A stretch of 64,000 nt of DNA from Sepiola atlantica (taxonomy: Eukaryota; Mollusca; Cephalopoda; Sepiida; Sepiolidae). A program made the translations under genes and the position numbers. Within the stretch, counting starts at the first letter, position 1. Each line of letters opens with the position of its first letter. The stretch spans positions 10,435,201-10,499,200 of the forward strand of contig OY744551.1 in NCBI GenBank assembly GCA_963556195.1, written 5' to 3'. The notes beneath the pieces are model-generated. The model was not told where the DNA came from. It saw only the letters and a program-made list of their open reading frames with translations, and made no database searches. Below are positions 12,601-25,000 of the stretch, piece by piece.

Positions 12601-15600
12601 TAACTAGAGTTATGGCGTTAGAAGATATACTGTCAGACTCCGCCTCCTAGGATTCCAAAATATCTGACTCTGACTCTTTATTTTAAAGTCTTCCCATATT
12701 CAGACTGTCTGTTAATTCTTTGGAGATCAAAACATCCGACGATGACTTCTCGCGTTCTTATGGGACCAACTTCTTCCAAAACCTCCGACTCTGCAAACTT
12801 GCTGATACAATTGTATTATAGAGATTTGTTATTTACAAAAAATAAATGTCAACTGTGATCACTTGACATAAAACAGGATATAAACATGGAGTCACACAGT
12901 ACACAAGCAAAATAACAGATTGATTTTAATCGCTTGTATATTGTGACTTCATGTTCATATCCTGTTTAAAGTTAACTTTCATATTGTTTTTATTTTTCAC
13001 CTGCACCAGTCTGGCACATGGCTACCATCCCCGAGTGCTCTTCTTTTAAACCAATCTTTGTGTCTTTTTTGTCCAATTTCAGTCCAACCCCGGAAGTTTT
13101 CTGGACAATGAATAACCAGCGACTGACTGATTCTAAATATCAGCTCTATAGTTTTGGTCAAGAACTGAGAATCGAAAATGTCCAATATGGGGACGAAGGA
13201 AATTATGAATGTTCTGGAAGAAATAAACTGACTCAGACAAGCCCCACTTACAAGATCGAAGTCAGGGTTCGGTGTAAGTAATTTTTTTTTTGTAATTTTT
13301 TTTTTTTGTAATTTTTATTTTTTATTTATTTTTTTATTAAATTTTTTTTTCTCGGAGGAAAAATAAATTATATGTACAGATAATTATTTTTATTTTATTT
13401 CTTATAATATAAGATGATATAATATATTGTGTATAGATTTTAAGAATTTATTTTAACTGTGATCAATATGTGAGTAGTTTTTTTTTTTTTTTTGTCTGAG
13501 GCTAAGCAAATATAGATTTAATTCCCTTATGTTTTCAATTGTATGTTGACAATTTTGTAATTTTTATTTTTTTATTTATTTTTTTATTAAAATTTTTTTT
13601 TCTCGGAGGAAAAATAAATTATATGTACAGATAATTATTTTAATTTTATTTCTTATAATATAAGATGATATAATATATTGTGTATAGATTTTAAGAATTT
13701 ATTTTAACTGTGATCTATATGTGACTAGTTTTTTTTTTTTTTTTGTCTGAGGCTAAGCAAATATAGATTTAATTCCCTTATGTTTTCAATTGTATGTTGA
13801 CAATTTTGTAATTTTTATTTTTTTATTTTTTTATTAAATTTTTTTTTCTCGGAGGAAAAATAAATTATGTACAGATAATTATTTTAATTTTATTTCTTAT
13901 AAGATGATATAATATTGTGTATAGATTTTAAAATATGTGAGTAGAGGCTAGTAGTAAAGTATGAAAATATATTTATGGTAATTAAGCTACATGATTCCCT
14001 GTGGGGATGAAACGTGGACGCCTCTATGTAGCTTAATTGCCATAAATATATTTTCATGATATACTAGTGTTGCCCGAGAAAGGAGATTTAAGTCAAGAAA
14101 TTCCATGCCCAACCTTGAATGATCCGGTACGAACACAGGTCCACAATGTTAAAAACAGATCCCCAGAATTTTCCTATGTATGTACAAAAATGTTATTCTT
14201 ACCTGTATAATCATTTCGTAGTTTTTTGTTTTTTTTGTTAGTGAAATGCTGAAAGAGATTTGCACATGAACTCTTGTGTGTACTGATGTATGGTGGTAAC
14301 TGATCTATGGTGGTACTGATGTATGGTGGTAACTGATCTATGGTGGTACTGATGTATGGTGGTAACTGATCTATGGTAGTAACTGAAACAAGAGAAAATT
14401 CACTTTACTTTATTGGATTTGTACAGGGTGGGCCAAAATAAGGGTCCTATCTTTAAATTTGAATAACTTGAATTTGAATAACTTCCACAAAATAAAAGTT
14501 AAACTCACCAAACTTTATGTGTGTGTAGACTGACCCTTCCGAGATTTTTTGAAATAAACAAAACAAATTTTAGCCGAAAAACACTTCTTAAAACTTACAA
14601 AAACTAAAGTATTGTTTTTTACACTGTTTTGAGTTTTTTAAGCAAAAATAATGTTTTCTAAATGAGGGTACGTTCCTTAGGGCTAATACGGCTCATGCTT
14701 GCTTCGGAAGGGGTCCTTTACTTATTCTAAAAAAAAAAAATTTAAAAAAAATTCAATAAATAAAAAAGTTATGAATTTTTAAAAATAGGACCCTTATTTT
14801 TGCCCACCCTGTATATACAGTATATCTGTGCCCCCCCCCCCCCCCAATCCCAATCTAAAAACAAAGTTTTTTTCACTACATATTAATTTTGATTTGTCAG
14901 AAAGTGTCCAGACTTCGGCATGGTTGTAGATGCGAACAAGAAAAAAGTGAAAATCATGATTTTTGGTTATGGCGTAGGGAAGTTAGATGACATTTTTGTT
15001 TCATCAAAAAATGACTTCCTGTCTCCTTCACACATACGCACAGGGGAAGGGGGAGTGAATACACACATATGCACTGGGGGAGGGTGGGGAGTTGGGAAAT
15101 CCATGTCGATTTCGGCTTTTTTTGCTATTGGTTATTGACTTAAGTCAATATATAGATAGTCATTGCCATTAATAGAGCTTCCTTGGCAAGCTAGATTTGA
15201 TTAATAGTTAATTTTTGTATCTCCTTCTAGCAAAACCAAAATGGGTTCACAAACCGAAGAGCGTTGAATCTAGCGTTGGTGGGTCGGCAACGTTCATTTG
15301 TGATGCAGATAGTCGCCCCACTCCTGAACTGTATCAGTGGTTCATCGACGGTGTCTCGGTAACGAAGAGTAAGTATAACATTATTTGCTTATCAATTTTC
15401 ATTGTTTATCAGAGTTGGTGGTGGTGAGAACTTAAGACGGTGAAAGCGCAGTGTCAAGTGATGGCGAATTGCATATGTCGTCGTCGTCGTCGTTGATGAT
15501 GGATCACAAGACTGATAGTGCCATATATCACCATAAAAACGGGTTACTGTTATTTTAATGTTTCGGCCAGACGGAAAAATTATTTATTTATGAAAACAAT

Positions 15601-18600
15601 ATTATGTACTTACTCAGTGGTATTTTATTTTTCAATGTTGAAAAAAAAGTAGGAAAAATTACCCACTAAAACTTTAATTACAAGTATTTTCCATTTTCCG
15701 TATCGTACAAGTCATTTCGATGACTATGCCTCCATCTTCTTTCGTTGGACACAAGTCAAGGGCAGATAATTTGCAAGGGCAGGTAATCATGCAAAGGGTT
15801 ATGCAAGATATCCAGTTACAATTGAATTACTTTAATTTTATTTACTTTCACATTAAATATACCCATTACAATAAATTATTTTTTTTATCAATGTACTTGT
15901 TTTTTATTTTATCTGTTTTTTTAAATGCGTATTATCTGCCTTTGCAAATTATCTGCCCTTGACTTGTGTCCAATGAAAGAAGATGAGGCATAGTCATCGA
16001 AGTGACTTGTACGATACGGAAAATGGGAAAATACTTGTAATTAAAGTTCTAGTGGATAATTTTTCTTACTTTTTTCAACATTGAACAATAAAATACCACT
16101 GAGTAAGTACATAATATTGTTTTCATAAATGAATAATTTTTCCATCTGGCCGAAACACTGAACATGCACCTAATATTACAATAGAGTATTTTGAAATACT
16201 GTCGTTCATAGATTTTGTACGCCTAATTTGCATAATTATTTTTAAGGAAGTGTTTTTTTGTTGTTTTTTTTTAGTGTTTACCCTGACAGACTATTATAAT
16301 TTCAAAAAGAATATTATTATTATTAACAGTAACTAATACAGATTGATGTAGAAAACACCATGGAATTTCCACTAGTTATTATTAGACTGGGCTAGTGTTT
16401 AGGGAAGATGGAGAAAAATATATTTGACGCTAAGATATTGTTATGGAACATTTCTAATTTAGGATTAATTTTTTTACGTTATGTGCTTTGGGTATATTTT
16501 CATATTGTCTGTAACATGCTTTTAATGTCCAGCCGGCATCTAATATATAAAGTAGAGACGATTTTTCCCCTGTACCTTCTCGGAGAATAGGAAAATAACC
16601 ACATGCATCACCGGCTACTAAACTCACCATTACATTACACTTATTCACTCGAGCGTGTTTTAGTAAATTTGTTATTCTTTTTTCCCAGCTTACAATAAAT
16701 ATTACATATTGCCCGCCATCCACGACTCTCCAAAAAACCAACTCCATATAGGTGGTAGCAAAAACTTTTCTCTCTAACAATTCTGTACTGTCACTCTACT
16801 CATCGACACTGGGAACTAATACACACAGTTTAATTTTCACAAAACACCGGTTCTTAATTATTATTAAGTTAATTGACCTATTTTCACATCTATTTTAATC
16901 CGAATGTGTGGTGCAGTCGGTAAGAAAGCAGGATTCATACTCACCTGTTTTAGCGTTCGATCCCATTCTACTCTATCACTTGTTTTTTTTTAAATTAAAA
17001 ACATTCGCCAACACAATAGACGGGGGGGGAGAAAAAATAGGTAATTTCCTTTTTTTATTTGACGTCATGCAATAGGTAGTACCTTACTCCCGTGCAACGC
17101 CGGGCGACGGGTTCCGCTAGTTACTAATATAACTCCAGCATCTTTAATAAATATTAAGTATTTGTATTAATGAAAAGTAATACAATGCTCTTGACGGAAC
17201 CTGAATATGATAATTCAAACTCACGATCGGCTAATAACTGATTTTTTTTTTCTTTTCAGAAAAGCTGAATGCGAAGAAATATTATGTGAGCAAAACCAAC
17301 CTGACAATTTTCGATCTTATCAAAGAAGACGCGATGACAATCCAATGTAACATCAGTAACAAATACGGCTACGTTTTTACGAATGTTTACCTCAATGTAC
17401 TTGGTAAGGTCAAAGATAAATCTTTTCTTTATTTTTTTAATTTCTTTATTTTTTTAATTTCTTTATTTTTTATTTTTTTATTTTTTAAAAATTCTTTTTT
17501 TAAATTATAAAAAATGTTTTTCTTTTATTTTAAAAAATTTTTTTTTTCTTTTTTAAAAATTTTTTATTTAAATATTTTTTAAATTTCTTTTTTTTATTTC
17601 TTTTTTATTTCTTTTTTTTAATTTTTTAATTTCTTTTTTATTTTTTATTTTTAAAATTTTTTATTTCTTTATTTATTTTAATTTAAAAAATTTTTTTTTA
17701 ATTTCTTTTTTAATTTCTTATTTATTTTTTATTTCTTTAATTTATTTCTTTAGTTGTTTTTATTTCTTTTAGTGTCTTTATTTTTTAAACTTCAAAGCAC
17801 ATAGAGAGTACCTATTTACTCCTCTCCAGGAGTTAGGCACAAGGCCAGTTTTTATCTTACTCCCACAAGTAAGATGTGACCCAAGGTCGGGTCGGGAAAG
17901 TGGGGTTTGAAAAGCCAGCGCCCGAGAGGTGAGCACTCTGACCATTAAAAATTGCCTGGGCAGCTCTGTCGGCATTCCCCGGTAGGGGCACCTCAGGCAG
18001 TAAGCAATAAACTTACTCCTCCCCAAAGAGGGGAGGCAAAGACTGGGAGGGTGGACCTCCTAGAACTGCACAGGACAGACCCATAGACCGGCGTAAATCA
18101 AGCCCCGAAGGCCAAGACAATACCGGTCTATGGGGTGCAGTATCCATCGGAACAGATACTACACTTCGTTCTTAGCCAAAAGGCCAAGAACGTGAGAGTA
18201 TCTGCGACAGAAATGTCTAAAGAACTTAAATCTGTTGAAAACAAAATCAAAAAAGAAACGGGGCACAAACCGCAAGGTAATGCTTAGACTCTATTTGCCC
18301 CACGTTAGAACCAAACTAGATTAAGGATCCACAATCTACATTGTTGCACATAAATAATACCTTAGAAAGGTACAAACAATACACCTAAGCCGAGGAGCCT
18401 ACCGCACATCACCAATACAAAGTTTATACATCGAAGCCAACGAACCACCACTGACCCTCCGCTGGGAAAACTTGCAATAAAACTCCAATCTAACCCAAAC
18501 AACCCAACATACCAAAAAGTGAACAACACTCAACCCAATTATTCATACAAGAGTAAACCTTCAGCTATCTCCCCATTTGGCCTCCCCATCAGAGAACCCT

Positions 18601-18834
18601 TTAAAACTCATAAACTAAAATATCAACAATACTGCATTACTCACAATCTCCCCCCCCCCTGAAAATTAGAAGACCATACATAGATTTTGATTTACTCAGC
18701 TTGAGTATAATCTCTCTCTCTCTATATATATATATCTCTCTCTCTATATATATATCTCTCTCTCTATATATATATATATCTCTATATATCTCTCTCTCTA
18801 TATATATATATCTCTCTCTATATATATATATATA

Positions 18835-18895
<61 letters not shown>

Positions 18896-18996
18896 CTCTA
18901 TATATCTCTCTCTCTATATATATATATCTCTCTATATATATCTCTCTATATATCTCTCTCTATATATATATATCTATATATATATCTATATATATA

Positions 18997-19035
<39 letters not shown>

Positions 19036-22000
19036 TTTCTTGAATGTGAGATGATATATATAATTATTTCCACAATCAGACAACGCCGCAGACCACAACC
19101 TATGAAAAGAAACAAACCGGAAGTCCTAGACTCGAGTTTCGCCCTCCTTTGGGCTCATCAGTAGAACACATCCGAACTCAGGATTCGAAACCCGAGTCAC
19201 TTGCATGGTAAGCGAGTACTCTGCCACTGAGCTACCTCGCCACATACAAGAATGTCTATTAATTTACACAGATTAAGCGAACCGCGGCGATGACCGACTG
19301 TGGAATTTACCTACTCTTTTCAGAGTACTCGCTTACCATGCAAGTGACTCGGGTTTCGAATCCTGAGTTCGGATGTGTTCTACTGATGAGCCCAAAGGAG
19401 GGCGAAACTCGAGTCTAGGACTTCCGGTTTGTTTCTTTTCATAGGTTGTGGTCTGCGGCGTTGTCTGATTGTGGAAATAATTATATATCTATATATCTAT
19501 ATTAGAGATGGGCGGTTTTACCGAAAAACCGCGTTTTTTCGGTAAAACCACGGTTTTTCGGTTTCGTCTCCATACCGAATACCGAATCGGGTTTTTTTTT
19601 TTAAAACCGTAACTGTTCGGTATTGTGTTTTTACTACAGTAAGCCACCATATACAAGGAAACACGGTTGAAAAGATTTTCCGATTTGAATAAAATGGAAT
19701 ATTACCAAAAAATGTTATATTAGTAAGAGGACAGATTGAACAAATATATGATAAAAACATTTAATTGACTTGTAGGAAGAAATCTTTGTTTACAGTTTGT
19801 TTATCATTAACATTTTGAATTTTCAAATGAAAAAAAGAGAAATACGACAGACAACATGACATCGTATTTTTAGCATTTTCAAATGAAAAAGAAAAAATCA
19901 AACGCGTTCCGTATGATGTCGAAAATCTATTTGATTCACAATATTTCATTTCATCATCATTTTTGCTTAATTTTATTTGTAAAATTATTTTGTTTGTTTA
20001 AATAAATTTTCGTTTTTTAATTTCTTGCATTTCTGAGTTATATTTTAGCTTCTGATGGGTTAAAGAATTAGATAGAATGTATATTCAAACTCAGTTTTAT
20101 TCTTCAGAAATCTTTCATGAATCTTTGGTCACTGTTTTAACGAGTTAACTGTTGAAAAGGTATCAGAACTTTGATTACAACAGTCAACACCTTAAAACTT
20201 ACGAATAGGCTATATTGCCGGTCCCGGCAAAATAACGATTCCTGCGTTATTTTGCCGGTTCATGTATATTTAACTAAATTGTTAAACATACAGTGACGCC
20301 CGGCACAATAATGAGTCTTACGTTGTTTTGCCGGCTCGTGTTTATTTAACTAAAAATTTTTTTTATTATTATTTAAATTAATTTTTTTGTATTATTTAAA
20401 ACTTTATCAAACGAAATTTTATTTATAATTACAAACTTTGCCTGATTGTTATTTTTTGTTTTTTTTATTTAAGACTTTGCCTGATTGATTTTTTTTTTTT
20501 TTGTTTTTAAGTAAACTTTGCCTGATTGATTTTTTGTATAATTTAAAACTTTATTAAGCGACAATATATTTTAAAATAACGATAAAATTAATTTTTACTT
20601 CCGGTTGATTCGATTAGGAGTGAACTCTTCAAAATTACGACTTATTTTATGATTTCATTGAAAGAACATTTTAAAATAGAAACTGTTTAAATCCAGTGAT
20701 TTTCTGTATATTTTAACATTATCAAAGTTTTTCTTCATAAAGAAAATCAGAATTTTACATTAAAATATTTCCTTTGTAAAGCACATTTTTAACAAGTTAA
20801 TTCAGCAACTTAATAACTTCATTATTTTTAAAAGTTTGGCTTTGGTTCAAGGATTACAAAGCAACACCTATTAAAGCACATTTTTAACAAGTTAATTCAA
20901 CAAGTAAATGTTACCTAAGGCAACATAAATTATTCTTCTACCTACCTGTATAAGTTTATTTGTTTATTTTATTATTTATTTTTATTTAAAAAAAATCATT
21001 TATCAAAATAAATAATAAAATAAATAAATAAACTTATACAGGTAGGTAGAAGAATAATTTATGTTGCCTTTGGTAACATTTATTTGTTGCTTATTTTTTT
21101 CTTTATATATAACTTTCCTTAATTTCAATTACTTAAATCGAGAGCAGACTTAGTAATGTTGGGAAAATTCATCAACATTAATTATATTATGAAAAGTAAC
21201 TAAATAAAAATAAACCAAAAAGAAAAATAGTATTTTTTTTAATAATAAAGGTAAAATATCTATTTTAAAATGATTGCGATTGTTTGGTTCATTTGAGCCA
21301 CGTATACTGGTGCCCGTGGTATCTCTGGCTCTCGTGGCGGGTATAAAAAGTGCTGCCGCTTCACAATGTTTGTTTGTAAAACAATTCAACCTTGGATTAA
21401 AATGTGTAGCAGTTGAAAATAAAAATTAATTCAATGAACGAAAATATTAGAGACAATTAGATTCTTTAGCCGGATTTCAGATGCTTGTGTACGAATGGGG
21501 TCCCAATATTTTCGTCTGCAAACAGCAATTCGTAAAGAAATTACATCAGATACGCTTTACAGCAAATGACCCTAACCACATCGAGTCACATACAGAGGGG
21601 GACCACACACGCGCGGCTTGTTATTATTATTATTATTATTATTGCTGCGTTAAAGTAAAACATTAAGTTGTAGCAATAAAACAAGGAAAAGCGCAACCTA
21701 CCTTAACTCGGAAAGACATATTCAAAGAACTCCGAGACATATTTAGACTACGCTGCTTTTGACGCTGATCATAAGCAATCATCGTTACTCTTCAATTCCG
21801 ACCGATCCTGCAGACACACACGCCAACAAACTGGTGAAAGGGATTACGGGATTAATTGGGATCACAGCGAACACTGAAATGCTAGAACGCTTGATTGCAA
21901 CTGGTCCAGAAATTAGCCGTGTTCTAGAGCAGATCACTGATGTAGATGACGACGAAGAAGATGATCAAGGCCACCTCATCATGAAGAAGGACGTACATGC

Positions 22001-25000
22001 CAGCATCGCTTTAGGCATCATGTCACAAATCTCCTAAGCAGATAGGATTACACCCACAGAGGCTGAAGTGCCATTAAACAAAACAAACTCACTCACTCAA
22101 TGAGAAATAGCCAGTCATCTCAACCGGAGCAAAACAAGTATCCGAGCGTTGGTAGTGAAAGGAGAGGAGCTTAGTTTTCGAGGTGTTAAAAGATAACAAA
22201 CCAGTTTTTCGCTATTGCACCACATGCTGCAGATGCAAAGAGAGAAAATCGACAAGATCTTGATATCAATACTCTTCAAAGTGCAGCCATAGACATTTGT
22301 GTTGTCTACAGAGATATTACCGCTTGAGCATGCATTGTGTCTGAAAATGTGAATCCAACGATGAAGCTGGCAAATCACTGACACTTCACCTCGAAGTATC
22401 TTCAATAGTGTATTTCTACATTTTATTAGCAGAAAATGTTGACATAAAACATGAGTGAGTTAAATAAAAGAATTCAGGAGTTTGGGTAAGTTGAATAAAG
22501 GGATTCAGGAATTTGGGTGAGTTGAATAAAGGGATTCAGGAGTTTGGGTGAGTTGAATAAAGGGATTCAGGAGTTTGGGTGAGTTGAATAAAGGGATTCA
22601 GGAGTTTGGGTGAGTTGAATAAAAGGAATCAGGAGTTTGGGTGAGTTGAATAAAAGGAATCAGGAGTTTGGGTGAGTTGAATAAAAGGAATCAGGAGTTT
22701 GGGTGGGTTGAATAAAGGGCTTCGGGAGTTTGGGTGGGTTGAATAAAGGGCTTCGGGAGTTTGGGTGGGTTGAATAAAGGGCTTCGGGAGTTTGGGTGAG
22801 TTGAATAAAGGGCTTCGGGAGTTTGGGTGAGTTGAATAAAGGGCTTCGGGAGTTTGGGTGAGTTGAATAAAGGGCTTCGGGAGTTTGGGTGGGTTGAATA
22901 AAGGGCTTCGGGAGTTTGGGTGGGTTGAATAAAGGGCTTCGGGAGTTTGGGTGGGTTGAATAAAGGGCTTCGGGAGTTTGGGTGGGTTGAATAAAGGGCT
23001 TCGGGAGTTTGGGTGGGTTGAATAAAGGGCTTCGGGAGTTTGGGTGGGTTGAATAATGGGCTTCGGGAGTTTGGGTGGGTTGAATAAAGGGCTTCGGGAG
23101 TTTGGGTGGGTTGAATAAAGGGCTTCGGGAGTTTGGGTGGGTTGAATAATGGGCTTCGGGAGTTTGGGTGGGTTGAATAATGGGCTTCGGGAGTTTGGGT
23201 GGGTTGAATAAAGGGCTTCGGGAGTTTGGGTGGGTTGAATAAAGGGCTTCGGGAGTTTGGGTGGGTTGAATAAAGGGCTTCGGGAGTTTGGGTGGGTTGA
23301 ATAAAGGGCTTCGGGAGTTTGGGTGGGTTGAATAAAGGGCTTCGGGAGTTTGGGTGGGTTGAATAAAGGGCTTCGGGAGTTTGGGTGGGTTGAATAAAGG
23401 GCTTCGGGAGTTTGGGTGGGTTGAATAATGGGCTTAGGGAGTTTGGGTGGGTGTAATAAAGGGCTTCGGGAGTTTGGGTGGGTGTAATAAAGGGCTTCGG
23501 GAGTTTGGGTGAGTTGAATAAAGGGCTTCGGGTGTTTGGGTGAGTTGAATAAAGGGAATCGGGTGTTTGGGTGAGTTGAATAAAGGGAATCGGGAGTTTG
23601 GGTGGGTAAAATGAAAAGGATTCCGGCGCCGGGGTGGGTAAAATGAAGAAATTAGGAATGTGTGGGGTTCTTTGATATTGTTGTTACTGGTTTGATACTG
23701 ATAGCTTTAAAATAGAAATGTTTGTCGCAATTGTGGGAAAGCGACACTCAAAATAAACTATATCTAACATATACAGTTATCTTGTCGGATTTTCGAAGTC
23801 TGACCCAAATAGCATTTAAGCTGACAAATCAAATTTTTCTTCTGATGAGCTAATTTTCATTTGTTATTGTTATACAGTGTTATTGGCAATGTAATAACGT
23901 ATTTTGCTACAATCTATTTCAGAAATTACTTAGTCCAGCCTGAACGACTGCTAATATGAAACATTTTTAAATAATCTCGTAAAAATAAAAAGCAGCAAAG
24001 GGAGATAACTTATTTTATATTGAAGAATATAATAGTTGTCTCCCTTAAGTTAAAAAGTTTGACTAACTCAGCTGTTGTATAATAATAATAATAATAATAA
24101 TAATCTAGTATATAAAATTATCTGGTAAGATTTTAAAAGTTGGACCTAAATAGCATTTGAGCTGTCATATCAAACTTTGATTCTGACTAGCCAATTTTCA
24201 TTTTTGTTGTACCATGTTATTGACGCTATAATAACATAATTCGCTATAGTTTATTTTAAAAAAATATCGTATCCCACCTGGACAACTTGTAATATGGAAA
24301 CATTTTTATTTATGACCTAAAAATCAAAATCAGTGAAGGGAATAACTTATATTTTTAATTGAAAGACATGTACAGAGTTGTCTCACTTAGAACAAATTAA
24401 ATAATTTTTTTTTCTGTGTAAGTTTAAAAAATGTGCGAACATAAAAATTGAAAATTAAAATGAGTTCACTGCATTCTGGTCGACACTGGGCAGATAAAGT
24501 TAATTTCAAATTAAAACTAAATTTAGTCTCTGTCTTGTGACTCTTTTAACATCTATATCTATTTGTTTTCTACAGGCAAAATCTATCTATTTATTTTATT
24601 TATTTATTTTTTAAATTTATTTATTTATATAATTTTTTTTAATGGAAATCGATCCAAACAAGGCATGAAGCCACTTGATGTAAGGAGCTCACAAGATCGA
24701 AATATGATTATTGCAAAGACATGAATCTTGAAAAGACCAAGGCTATAGGTAGGAAGAAAACAGTCAGCAGGAAGAGAGTTCCACAAGCCTGCAGTTCTTG
24801 GAAAGAAGCTACTGGAAAAGGAAGCTGTATTACAATGAGGTATCAAAACAGCGAATTGATGGAGACCACTAGACCAACGAGTCAAACGAGCTGGAACAAA
24901 ATAAGCAGGGAATAGATCACATAATTCTGAAGAACGCATGCCATAATAGTATTTATAGAAAAGACTGAGACTAGCAACATCACGTCTATGAGAGAGAGAG

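Larger units (their letters stand above)
19056..19488. repeat. Perfect inverted pair of tRNA-derived, ribozyme-carrying SINEs
   Basis: Left copy (minus strand, head at 19241) and right copy (plus strand) are identical over about 165 bp (19056-19223 versus 19321-19488), with a 97-bp centre. The left head is tRNA-like: GGCGAGGTAGCTCAGTGGCA with an A box TAGCTCAGTGG, an anticodon-arm-like CTCGCTTACCATGCAAG and B box GGTTTCGAATCC. The right copy lacks the A box. Downstream of the head each has a hammerhead core, then CTTCCGGTTTGTTTC and GTCTGATTGTGGAAATAATT. Confidence 0.9.

Noticed and set aside
18701..19054. 117-codon plus-strand open frame of I/S/L/Y residues
   Set aside because: Pure translation of the (TC)n/(TA)n microsatellite.
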